DNA of 64,000 nt from contig CACRXP010000177.1 in assembly GCA_902702965.1 (NCBI GenBank), positions 816,467 to 880,466 of the forward strand. The letters run 5' to 3'. Made by a program: the position numbers and the translations under genes. Shown one piece after another: positions 54,475 to 64,000 of the stretch; positions within the stretch are counted from its first letter, which is position 1; the number at the start of each line of letters is the position of its first letter. The notes below the pieces were generated by a model. The model was given only the letters and a program-made list of their open reading frames with translations. It was not told the DNA's origin and did not search any database. Source of the stretch: Spirometra erinaceieuropaei. Lineage: Eukaryota > Platyhelminthes > Cestoda > Diphyllobothriidea > Diphyllobothriidae.

Positions 54475-56070
54475 GACTGACCGAGCTTGGTGCTTGGATG
54501 TTGACCTTTTTGAGGTTTGAAAGCGTCTGCTATATAAGGATAGGCAAACCATGGCCCTAGCAGCCTGGTGCGCGTTGACAGTTCTCTAGCAGCTGGTTCC
54601 CTGCCGGTAGATGCGCTTATACTCCATCCGCGTATGAAGGTCGTGAGCATGCCTGCTCAGTCATCATTCTCGTCCTTCTGACCACTGTTGGGGTGTTATT
54701 GTTGTTAGCGGTCTTATTGACTCTGCTTTAACACCGGGTCCAGCTGGGGAGCGGGAAAGAGGTAGTGCTGCAAATGCTGTGCAATTCTGCTGCCACTATA
54801 AATTAATTCACACAAAAGTTACCATGCCTAACTCATGTGGCCGTGGAGCACACAGTGGACATCTTCGTTAACGACGGTCGGATGTTGATATCATTGTTTG
54901 CTTACTCACACAAAACCATCTGCAATAACTTCGTACTTCAAGTGCAAGATAAGACTGCACGACCACATTCTTGTCTGAATTGCATCAGTAAACCGACTGG
55001 TTTATGTGACTCATGTTTCTTCTAATTGTAGTTAGTAAGACGTGTATTCAGCGGTTCAGCTGATAGAGCGCACCGCTTCAAATGCTAGAGAACCACCTGG
55101 ATCTAAATTAGAATTCCAGGGTTCGTAGAACCCGCGTTTGCATCTTCACTCCCTGGGTGGTTAAATCGGCTTCAAACATCTTTGTTGGAATTCCGTTGAG
55201 GCACATTAGGTGCAAGCATCTGATAAAACACAGCCACGAATATCCGATTTGGTTCTTTGTTTTCGTGCTTCTCCGCTTTCTCCGCCTTCTTTGCTATTTT
55301 ATCACGCGGAATCCGTTTTTAAAGTAAGCTGCTAAGGAAATCCCACATATGATGAGGAAACATCACATTGAGTGATAGATATTGCTTGAGCTATTAGATT
55401 ACTCAGGCTAAAGCATACATGGCTTTTGTGACGGTTTATAATCTCAGGGGAAAAGTGCCTCCGTGTAGCTTTCATCCGCGTCGAAACCATTTTATCGGTC
55501 CGAGTAAATAGGGTCATACAGAATTAGAATAACCACACCCCGTTGGTAGGAGTGAATGCCCTTGGTTCCAAAAGTACTACTTCAAAATTCGGTGCAGTTT
55601 TCTGCCCTAAAAGAAAATAAGTATCATAGCCGACAGACGTTTTTCATAGACCCGTTTCCTGCTGCGTCAAGCTACAGCAACGAAACACAAATACACCCCA
55701 AGAGTACCCTTCTCTCGGCATTGGTTGGGCGAAAACCGGTCACATGTGGAAAAAGCATATGTTGACGTTTTAAGAAAAAGCCTAAATCACGGTCTACTTG
55801 TTTCCACACTTATGAGTATGAAGAGCAAGTTAACGGCAAGAAGAACTCCGTCCTACACATGTTTGTCCATATTCCTTAATTTCCAAAACTGTATGCATCT
55901 CGCTGTCCCCCCACAACGCCTATTTTCTGAGGCCGATGAGTCTTGGCTAGGTTAAGCAAACTATTAACAGCACTCCCTATCGCTCATGAACGGAGTGCTG
56001 TTAACAACTTCATTAGTTAGCACAGGCAGAATGCCCATGATTTAATACGACAACTGTAACACACTGTACC
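54475..56070 (+). repeat. First unit of a 1.6-kb tandem duplication
   Basis: The unit runs from CCGAGCTTGGTGCTTGGATG to a CACTGTACC end and is matched in order by 56071-57716, with roughly 15-25% divergence judged by eye. It contains a family-R repeat (to about 54905), a tRNA-like head (55045-55137), a stretch with CTACTTCAAAATTCGGTGCA (55576), and a terminal hairpin TTAACAGCACTCC/GGAGTGCTGTTAA (55964-56004). No frame is conserved between units over a useful length. Confidence 0.8.
55045..55137 (+). repeat. tRNA-like SINE head in tandem unit 1
   Basis: GCGGTTCAGCTGATAGAGCG resembles a D arm/A box. CCAGGGTTCGTAGAACCC resembles a T arm/B box. The anticodon region is not canonical and the acceptor stem is not closed, so this is not a functional tRNA gene. 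Confidence 0.5.
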
Positions 56071-57716
56071 TCGACTTACCGAGTCTGGTGGTTGAATGTT
56101 GGCCCTCTTGAGGTCTGAAGGCGTCTGCTATTCAAGGATCAGCAAACCATGGCCCTCGCAGCCCGGTGCGGGCTGACAGTTCTCGGGCACCTGGTTCCCT
56201 GCCGGTAGATGCGCTTACGCTCCCGCCGCGTATACAGGTCGTGATCATGGCTGCCAATTTACCATTAACGTCCTCCTGACCCTTGGTTAATTGTGTGTTG
56301 AGCAGGAGCTGTGGTGGCACGCCTAGGCGCGGGTTCGGCCGTGTCAGCCACGTGCGCACTTCCCCGTCTCCGGTCTTCTTGACTCTGTCTTAACACCGGG
56401 CCCAGGTGGGCAGCGGGGAAGAGGTAGTGCTGAAGATGCTGTGCAAGTCTGCTGCCACTATAAATTAGTTCACACGAAAGTTACCATACCTGGCTCACGT
56501 GGCCGTGGAGCACACAGTGGACATCATCGTTAACTGTGGCCAAACTGTCGGATGTTTACATCACTGGTTGTTTAATAACGAGCAACCATATGTAATAACT
56601 TCGTACTTCAGTTGCAGGATAAAACTGCTCGACTACTTTCTTGACTGAAAGGGCATTAGTAAACCGACTCGTTTACGTGACTTATGTTACTCCTAATCGT
56701 AGTTAGCAGGACGTGAATTCGGCGGTTCAGCTGGTAGTGCACTACGATTCAAATGCTAGAGAACCACTTGGATGTTAATTGAAATCCCAGGGATAGCAGA
56801 ATTCGCGTTTGCATCTTCACTCACTGGATGCTTGATTCGGTTTAAACAACCTTGTGGAAATTCCGGCAAGGCTCATCAGGTGGAAGCATCTAATAAAACA
56901 CAAGCACGAGTATCCAATTCGACTCTTCGTTTTCGTGCTTCTTCGCTTTCTTCCCCTTCTCTGCCTTTTTATTACGCGGAATCCCTTTTTAAAGTAAGCT
57001 GCTAAGGAAATCCCGCATATTCTGAGAAAAAATCACATTGAGTGATAAATACTGGCTGAGCTTATAGCTTCCGCAGGCTAAAGCATACATGTTTTTCGTG
57101 AAGGTTATTAATCTCCGTAGAAAAGTTCCTCCGTCTAGCCCTCATCCGCGTCGAAACCACTTTATCTCTCTGAGTAAATAGGGTCGGACAGAAGTAGAAT
57201 AACCACACCCCGTTGGAAAGAGCGAATGACATTGGTTTCAGAAGTACTACTTCAAAATTAAGCGCAGTTTTCTGTCTTACAAGAAAATTAAAATCATAAC
57301 ACACCCGTTTCCTGCTGCGTCAAGGTTCAGCAACATAGCGTAACTATACCTCAAGAATACCCTTCTCCCGGCACTTGTTGGGCGAAAACCGGTCACATGT
57401 GGAAAAAGCATATTTTGACGTTTCAGGAAAAGCCCCAATCACTGTCATTTCCCAACTTATGAGTAGGAAGAAAAAGGCTACGGCAAGAAGAACTCCGCCT
57501 TACACATGTTTGTTCATATTCCTTAATTTATATAAATTTTTACGTTTCACTTCCCCCATAACGGCTTTTTTCTGAGGGCGACGCGTTTTGACTAGGCTAG
57601 GCAAACTGTTAACAACACTTCCCATCGGTCATGAACGAAGCGCTGTTAACAACTTACTTACTCAGCAAAGACAGACTGCCCATTATTTAATGCGACACCT
57701 GCAATACAGTGTACCG
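56071..57716 (+). repeat. Second unit of the 1.6-kb tandem duplication
   Basis: Begins directly after unit 1 with no spacer (CCGAGTCTGGTGGTTGAATG). Parallel landmarks are the family-R repeat to about 56565, a tRNA-like head (about 56715-56807), CTACTTCAAAATTAAGCGCA (57246), and the terminal hairpin at 57609-57650 (GTTAACAACACTTCC/GAAGCGCTGTTAAC), ending CAGTGTACC. Divergence from unit 1 indicates an old duplication. Confidence 0.8.
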
Positions 57717-57719
57717 CAG

Positions 57720-59035
57720 CCAAATTGGGAAATCGGGCTCTACACGAATACGCGAATATCAGTTAGCAGTAACGAGGCGAAACCGCCTGTCCTAAGTCCT
57801 CATGCACACACCGGGAATTAAAAACAGGCATTTTTGGGATAAACCACGCATGGTCGGTGTCTGCCCATTTAAGAAAGACCGAAACTTTCTTGAGGTCATA
57901 CGCTTTAATGACTAATGTCCTATTCAACACGCCTAATTAAACGCGAATATTACGAAAGCATGGGAAAGGTGACAGCCAATGCGAACGGGAGGTCAGTCCA
58001 CATCGATAGGCTACGGGGGGGGGGAATGAAAGAGCAATATCGATGTTCTCACGCATGCTTACATTTTGATCGTTTTGCACATATACTGTATGTTTGTTGA
58101 GAGCCTACGAAGCGGGCTTTGAAATAAAAAAACGAAATAAATTTTGCTAGTTTTCCCAATTATGTTTCCTAAAATATCTGTCTTCCGCACATATATTCAT
58201 GATTAAAAGACACCTTGTAATTAAAACGATTGTCATTTAAGCCACGGCAGCAATGAACTCCGGCTGAAGGTAAACCTCTAGACTGATGTGCTTGCGTTTT
58301 TTGATCGAATTACATAAAGCAAACTTCCATTACCCACACACTAATATGGAATGGTATCTGTTCTCTATCTTCGAACTGTGAAGATGATGTTGTCTCCTCT
58401 AAAGTGATTTTAACGCCAAATTTCACAAATATTTTCCAACGTCGTTGCGAATTATTTTAAAATCCATATCCGAATTTTAAAATGTTTTGCAATCCACTGG
58501 ATATTTATTTAGACAGAATTGCCGTAAGATGTCCTTACGCATTTCGCCCAATTTTTTTAATCGAGTATGCCAACAGACATTCAAACTGATAATAGTCTCG
58601 CTAAACATTCACCTCTCTATCAAAACCGCTTAAAGCAAAAAAAACAGGTAGTGCGTCATGTGACATCATCTGCCTTGTTTTATCGAAACTTTAGATCCTC
58701 TTGGCTTTTCCTTAGACGTGCTCAGAGCGCGTACCTAGATATGGGTGTGCTTACAATGTTGGGCATCAAAATATGTTGTCGTTTCTTTGTCTTGTTTGAT
58801 TTCTGAGGAAATTGATGCGCGATCTTGGAGTAAATTCTTCGGAACAGACTTTTTCATACATATTCTGAAATTTCATATGTGTTTGAGTTAAAATCCATCT
58901 GCCTCTGCGGAACAACTGTGCAATATTCGCAAACCGCCAATCCGCACTTATCTAGTACCTGTGTTGTCAGCATTGTAAGTTATTGCAAAATTGTATACTA
59001 CTGACTGCCTATTTGGTGGTTGGGGAATAGTACGC
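57720..59035. other. Intergenic DNA, nothing recognised
   Basis: Includes a run of G at about 58015-58023. Frames at 57915-58100 and 58567-58806 show no domain. Confidence 0.4.
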
Positions 59036-59039
59036 GGTA

Positions 59040-59338
59040 ATTCCGCAATGACTGATGGATATCAGCTCAAATATTTATATCAACGTTTAGACTGTGCCTT
59101 AATAGGTCTGTTCAGACGAATTTAATTTTGCGTTCGCGCATTAATTCCCATTAAAATCAAAAAACAAGGTGAAACTGGTGTTCATGTACCAAAAGACATA
59201 CGGGAAGGCTGGAGGACCCACTCCTCGCAACTGCGTCAGGCAGCGGCACGAAACACGCATGTTTGGGCTTTTAACTGTTGCCTGTGCCGTCAGTATGGTA
59301 AATGATTGCACAACTGCTTTTGCATCAGCCAACTAGAG
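59040..59338 (+). repeat. ~345-bp dispersed repeat
   Basis: TGATGGATATCAGCTCAAATATT, GGAGGACCCACTCCTCGCAA, GCGTCAGGCAGCGGCACG and CTGTGCCGTCAGTATGGTAA match the 16.44-16.91 kb family in the same order (first motif cited in part). A frame on the minus strand (59141-59332) overlaps the repeat and is not considered a gene. Confidence 0.6.
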
Positions 59339-59765
59339 AAAACAATATCACACAACTGGCAACCACAAATACGCTTGACAGACAACAAATCTTTATTTTG
59401 CATTACACAGGCAGGTCACCAGTGCAAGCTTACGCGCATTTCCTTTAGGCCTCCTTTGTTAGCTCACGCTTGCACATTCTGACTGACCTGACCTGAGGAT
59501 CTAGCATGCCGACAGTTCTGCCTGCTGAAACAGGACTACGCGGTATGCTTCCTGTGCGACCGTTAAGTTGCCGTTATTCTTCCGAATATGATCTGCCCAA
59601 GACATTGACATCATCAGACTGGACACGGTTCGATTACATCTGCCGCCTCATATTTAACGTACAGTTATCCGTAATACGGCGGCTTTCTTTTCCAGTATCC
59701 AACTCCATCACTCACCGAGGTTAAAATAAGTTAAAAACTTACATTTTGTTAGGTTTCAGGATAGC
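59339..59765. other. Intergenic DNA, nothing recognised
   Basis: No domain or family match was seen. Confidence 0.4.
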
Positions 59766-59769
59766 ATCT

Positions 59770-59978
59770 TAACAGCGTAGGTACTAGCTGACAGTCCGGC
59801 CATTGTTTCCGACGATGTCTACCGTGTGCTCCACTGAAACGTAAAGCAGATACGGTGACTTGCGCGTGAATTGGTTTATAGTGGTGGTAGACTTGCTTAG
59901 CATCTGCCGCAATCTCTCTTTCCCACTCCCCACCTTGAACCGGTGTCAAGACAGAGTCAAAAAGACCGGGGACAGGGG
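59770..59978 (-). repeat. GC-rich dispersed repeat (family R)
   Basis: Minus-strand order: ACCGGTTCAAGGTGGGGAGT, GCAAGTCTACCACCACTATA, GAGCACACGGTAGACATCGT and GGAAACAATGGCCGGACTGT. This is the same order as in the plus-strand copies at 56.4 and 61.9 kb. Confidence 0.65.
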
Positions 59979-59989
59979 AGGGCACAGGT

Positions 59990-60140
59990 GAAAAATGCAA
60001 GCTGAAAGCCCAGACACGCGTGCTTCATTGTTATTCTGCCGCTGCGAGGGGATTCGGTTCACCAATGGGTCCTCCAGCATTCATCTTATTGCTTCCTGGT
60101 GGGTACACCAGTTTAGCAATTGTTGTTTTTTAATCTCCTC
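59990..60140 (-). repeat. ~345-bp dispersed repeat, fragment
   Basis: CTGCCGCTGCGAGGGGATTC, then CCAATGGGTCCTCCAGCATT, parallels 52.40-52.46 kb (CTGCGAGGGGTTCGGC, AGTGGGTCCCCCAGCATT). Confidence 0.55.
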
Positions 60141-60800
60141 AGAAATCAATTGCTAACATGAGGTAAATCTCATTAAACTAATGTCTAGACGCACAGAAGG
60201 AAGTTTGATGTATGTTTTAACCGTGACGAAAATGGTACCCATGTCAGTTGAAAGTTGACTTTGAACATATTATGCAAGCTGTCGAAATATTACTTCAGTC
60301 CTTTAAGTTTGAGGAATTTGGAATAAATCCCACCCCCTTCTTGGTCATGAGGAGGAAAGACCCCTTGTTGTTTACTATCGCCGAGAATGCAGCTCTCTCT
60401 ATTTCTTCCTGATGGGGTTAATTCAGCTGGTCATTGTAGTTTATGCCCAGTGCCTAGCGCCAGGATTAAAGTGTCAATCACTTGCTTTGTGGTTCCGTGC
60501 GGCTTGAAAGTAGACAACTGGAAGTTGCGTATTTCGAGTGTCATTTTTGTAGACAACTACCTCTACCGTGTATTACCTCGAAAAACGTCTCCCGTAAGCA
60601 TTTCAATTTTCAGCCCCATCGAATTTATGCCGAGCTAGCCTTGCCTTGAGCTGAGTATGGGATGATGTGAGTGTCAAGCACATCAGACCAGGCCCCAATC
60701 AGCAGAAAGAGGCTACAAACACCAGAACGAGAGATTTTTCTTGCACGTTATGCTCCGTTTCCGGTTCGGCGGCAGCGACAGCTAACGAGACCAGATCATG
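60141..60800. other. Intergenic DNA, nothing recognised
   Basis: An 83-codon frame at 60387-60638 shows no domain. Confidence 0.4.
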
Positions 60801-60805
60801 TGCTT

Positions 60806-61442
60806 AGTCAGAAGACGAGGTGGCGAGCATATGTAGCTTTCGATAAATTCTCGTCGGGTCATTACAGTCATATCGGGACGGGGTAGAAGTAAAAAATGTC
60901 AGCGATAAGAGAAATCGATAAAAGTTCTCCTCAAAGGCAGGCGGTGTGTGGGGGTGTGGGGGAGGGGGGTGGGGTGGGGGTATTAGCAGTCAGTGTCAGG
61001 GGCGCGGAGAGTTGCAGCGTTAGTCGACCTTCGACCACTGTAGGCGCGGAGACTATACGTGGTTCTTCTGTGCGCATAAGATTGGCTTTCTTAACCTGAT
61101 CCCGGCCGCTTCTGCTGTTGCTAACAGGCGCTGACCCAGTAACTTCGGATAGCTCGATGGGACCTTATAAATCATACGAAAAGCTTCGTTGGGGTCCACA
61201 CGATGTCCGGAACCGACAACATGCGCAAGAATGGCGCTGCTTATGCTCTTGGTTTCGCCTTTTCCCAGCCACGCCGAAAGGTGTTCCCGTATTCTCTTTG
61301 ATAAGCGCCGACTCGCGCAAACATTTATCGATTTATCTTATCGCTGAGATGTTTAACTTCTACCCCGTCCTCACATGACTGTACTGGCCCGACGAGAATT
61401 TATCGAAAGCTACGTATGTTCGCCACCTCGTCTTTTGATTAC
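60806..61442. repeat. Inverted repeat with ~120-bp arms
   Basis: The left arm (60806-60925: GAAGACGAGGTGGCGAGCAT, TAGCTTTCGATAAATTCTCG, GGGACGGGGTAGAAGT) is the complement of the right arm (about 61320-61442). The spacer of about 390 bases is GC-rich and not palindromic. The right arm and sequence beyond it resemble 27153-27245, just upstream of a PLE fragment, so this may be non-coding sequence of a retroelement in inverted pairing. Confidence 0.75.
60950..60980 (+). other. G-quadruplex-forming sequence
   Basis: Five G-runs of four to six residues (60950-60954, 60958-60962, 60964-60969, 60971-60974, 60976-60980) are separated by one to three bases, meeting the usual sequence criterion for a quadruplex. 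It lies in the spacer of the inverted repeat. Confidence 0.8.
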
Positions 61443-61789
61443 TTTTATGGGAATTTTCGCAAATCTAACATAGTTCATGTGCTTAATGTCAAGACTTAAC
61501 TGAGCAATGAGGCAGCTCTGTTAGCGCTGTTTTTACGCGTTTTGGGGGCAAGGTCAAGGGCCCTGTGTCATCCAGTTTGATCGAGTTCGATATGATCGGC
61601 TGGGATTTGTTATGTGCGCGGTGTTATAGTCTGTCAGACTGTGAACAGGCGTTATCGGATTGAGCATCATAATAAATGCCAAAATTTCGGGAGTGCGGCG
61701 GCAGACCCGTTTGCCGGCAGACGTCGTGCACACTGAAACCCCTGCCGCCCCTACATTAATGTTGCAGGTTAAAATCCTGATCATTTGCT

Positions 61790-62040
61790 GGGTGGGCCAG
61801 GTGGCGTGGGGTGGAACGCCAAGATGCGGGCTCGACCGCACCGCCAACCTACGTTCTACCTCGCCTTCGGTCTTCTTGACTATGTCTTGACACCGGGTCC
61901 AGGTGGGGGAGGAGGAGAGAGTGCGGTAGACGATGCGCAAGTCCACGTTCACTAACAAGTCATCTTCCCTGGTGTCACCTTGGTGTCGAGCACACGGCGG
62001 ACCTCGCCAGAAACGATGGTCGAACTGTCAGACTTTGAGT
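61790..62040 (+). repeat. GC-rich dispersed repeat (family R)
   Basis: GGTGGAACGCCAAGATGCGG, CTTGACTATGTCTTGACACC, GGGTCCAGGTGGGGGAGGAG, CGATGCGCAAGTCCACGTTC, GAGCACACGGCGGACCTCGC and GATGGTCGAACTGTCAGAC follow the family order. Confidence 0.65.
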
Positions 62041-63290
62041 GCATCTGAAACTGCCCTCATGGGAGGTAAATAGGCTTGACACAGCGGAGAGTTAGAGAAA
62101 CACGCCGAGCATTGCGGAGATGGCTGTCTGCAAAAAACTGATTCAAACCTACTTATACATCTCGTCTTATGAAGCTTCAATTGTAAGCCGACACCATCGA
62201 TAACAATCGATTGCCAGATGTGAATCTACTGTTCAATAGGGGACTGCGATAGTGAATGGTTTGTGGACGTTTAAGTATGGAAATGCTCACAAACAAGGTT
62301 CTTGGTCAGAATGTGCTGCTATAAAGGTTCTGAAATGGAGGCTGCCACTCTCTTCGATAATTAAGGAAATGGAACATATTATTTCGTAATTGCAGTTTTA
62401 ACGGAATTCTACGCGGACTCCAGTCTGACGAATGGCCAGGTTACTGGCGTCTTAATCATACCGAGCACGATCACACAAACATCAACTAATAGGAGAAATA
62501 CATTTATCCGAGTACGAGTGCGCACTCCCAGCAAATAGAAAGGAATGGGTACATTGTAACAAAAACAAAAACCTCAGAGTTCTACAAAATAAACTTCAGG
62601 AAAACTCCTGGCGAGTTTAGATATAAGATAACGAGCATTCCGTAACAACCGTATGGGATATTTACGAAGTATTTATGACTTACTTGTCATTTAATTCGGA
62701 TTCGATTTTTGCACTTTAGAGGACATAAGTTAAATTGCATTCTGATTTATGGCAAGTATTGTTATAGTAACCCAGTTATTAATTTTTCTTGTTTAGAAGG
62801 AGGCTTATTTTAGAGTAGCCGGGCCCGACAGTGTTTGAGTAATGCACACCCTTATGCGCATAACTGTAACTTTATGAATAAGCCTAAAAACATGTAAAGT
62901 GAAATTCAAATATCTGTGATTTTGCCAAAATCTGGACAGTTTTATCTCAGATGATTATCAAATTCTGATAAAAAAATTTCAGCACTTTTAGACATCAATC
63001 GAAGTATACGATAATATTTGCTCCCAAAAGCATTCCATGGAGCGCATAAAAGGCTTTGATAAAAGGTAATAGGTTTACAATTCTGCTGTCTGTAGTGCTG
63101 AAAATATTACAGTTCAGTAGCGCATCAAACATCGTTTAGCTAACGAAATGAACCTGTTGCACACAGGTTAGGAGAGGAATTTCTGGGCTTTGGTCTAATT
63201 ATTGGCAAAAACTGTCATATATGCTTATTTGGATTTGCTTACAGGAATTAGGCTAGCTCTCAGGCCGTACCCTATTCGACAAGACCGTGT
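62041..63290. other. AT-rich intergenic DNA, nothing recognised
   Basis: No frame above about 60 codons with a domain and no match to the other repeats. Confidence 0.4.
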
Positions 63291-63294
63291 AATA

Positions 63295-63785
63295 CCATCA
63301 AGTTTGACGAGGTCTAAATTCTCGCAGCCGTTGAGAGCCGCGTAGACCGCGAACTGCTGGAATAAAGCATCTCCGTACCTTACTCGAGTAACAGACGCAA
63401 CGAACTTCCGCTTTCATATATCCTGTGATGGGATGTTGCATGAGCACAATAAGTGGACGCGCGGAGGAGGGGTGCGGACGACCAACACTTCCGTTGAGAG
63501 CGAAACGAACTGCTGAGTATTCCACAGCCCAGTAATCAATAATGGTAATGAATGAACAGCCGTCAGCGATTGGCCTCCGGACCGACAGGCTGTCATAGCA
63601 TCAAATACGAACCCCAACGACGAATGCGAGTGCCGTTACTTATTATAGGCTTGTGGATGTCGGACATATTTTTCCTATAAATACTGTATTCCTCGAGTAG
63701 ATACTGCGATTTGTTGTGACTGTCTGATGGTGGGTTCGAGTAGGAATCTAAAACGTCAGGCCAAATGTTTTAACTATCGCACCTT
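63295..63785 (+). pseudogene. Penelope-like GIY-YIG C-terminus and tail, decayed
   Basis: The plus strand reads IKFDEV-stop-ILAAVESRVDRELLE, then SSNRRNELPLSYIL, the C-terminal GIY-YIG part with the RELLE glutamate. The tail keeps CCTATAAATACTGTATTCC (63676) and a degenerate hammerhead. Two stops lie within the first 30 codons. Confidence 0.75.
63719..63764 (+). ncRNA. Degenerate hammerhead-ribozyme-like motif
   Basis: CTGATGA has become CTGATGG and GAAAC has become AAAAC. The stem II strands GGGTTC and GAATCT have lost the closing pair. GTC and AGGCC follow in place. Expected to be inactive. Confidence 0.55.
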
Positions 63786-64000
63786 ACTCTCCACAAATTC
63801 ACTTATGTATATGACTTCCTGGCTCATCGAAGTAGTCGTCCATTTTTTGCAAACCCATGAATAACTTTACAAAACTAGTAGCTTTGTGGTCCTCTGCAAT
63901 TCGGCTGCCAAAACTTTATTGTGTAAGCACATTCCGATATTGAGCGACGTACTTACCATGGCAACATATTCTTCAATACGCATAGGTTAACAAGCCTCTT
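63786..64000. other. Window end, nothing recognised
   Basis: Short AT-rich stretch with no feature seen. Confidence 0.4.

Noticed and set aside
1..64000. CRISPR array, prokaryotic operons or phage genes
   Set aside because: No regularly spaced identical short repeats, no ribosome-binding sites or gene clusters. The sequence is eukaryotic in character.

Overview
This is eukaryotic, intron-era, gene-poor DNA. It has no operons or ribosome-binding sites, its reading frames are almost all short, and interspersed repeats dominate. The mix of Penelope-like retroelement (PLE) debris with GIY-YIG endonuclease domains, mariner remnants, tRNA-derived SINE heads and a C2H2 zinc-finger gene suggests a metazoan. 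My inference, from recalled resemblance of the PLE peptides to flatworm elements, is a platyhelminth, perhaps a cestode with a large repetitive genome. Nothing here proves the species.

One convincing host gene is present: a single-exon three-finger C2H2 protein of 232 residues at 51187-51885 (+). Almost every other coding trace is a broken mobile-element protein.

Three repeat systems organise the window. (1) At least twelve PLE fragments carry the end of the reverse transcriptase, a GIY-YIG domain, or the 3' tail. They belong to at least three sequence types (0-0.4, 5.8-6.5, 10.9-11.1, 12.7-13.3, 26.6-28.1, 28.8-30.2, 31.5-32.2, 34.0-34.5, 41.7-43.0, 43.5-44.2, 52.6-53.8 and 63.3-63.8 kb). 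The tails of one type carry a hammerhead-ribozyme-like motif, seen ten times here, five with intact core. Seven of the insertions are head-to-head inversions in which two pieces of the element diverge from an internal junction. (2) Seven near-complete copies (and one decayed copy) of a 0.95-0.99 kb palindromic element occur, each with ~360-bp arms around a ~250-bp non-palindromic core. Most are bounded by TA with CAGT-like ends, as in Tc1/mariner-type elements. (3) Other repeats include two mariner transposase relics (16.9-17.6 and 18.9-19.8 kb), an inverted pair of tRNA-like sequences (17.6-17.95 kb), a ~345-bp unit repeated in partial tandem, a GC-rich ~300-bp repeat family at 43-62 kb, and a 1.6-kb head-to-tail tandem duplication at 54.5-57.7 kb. 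A possible solo LTR lies at 47.8-48.1 kb.

Layout: 0-11 kb is mostly featureless AT-rich DNA with three PLE scraps. 11.5-24.2 kb holds palindromic elements, mariners and SINEs. 26.6-34.5 kb is a PLE cluster with an assembly gap at the centre of one inverted pair. 35.3-46.6 kb has four palindromic elements and two PLE insertions. 47.8-62 kb has the LTR candidate, the zinc-finger gene, a PLE with the YVDD motif, and the GC-rich and tandem repeats. 62-64 kb ends in one more PLE tail. All calls were made by eye; no alignment or database search was run.
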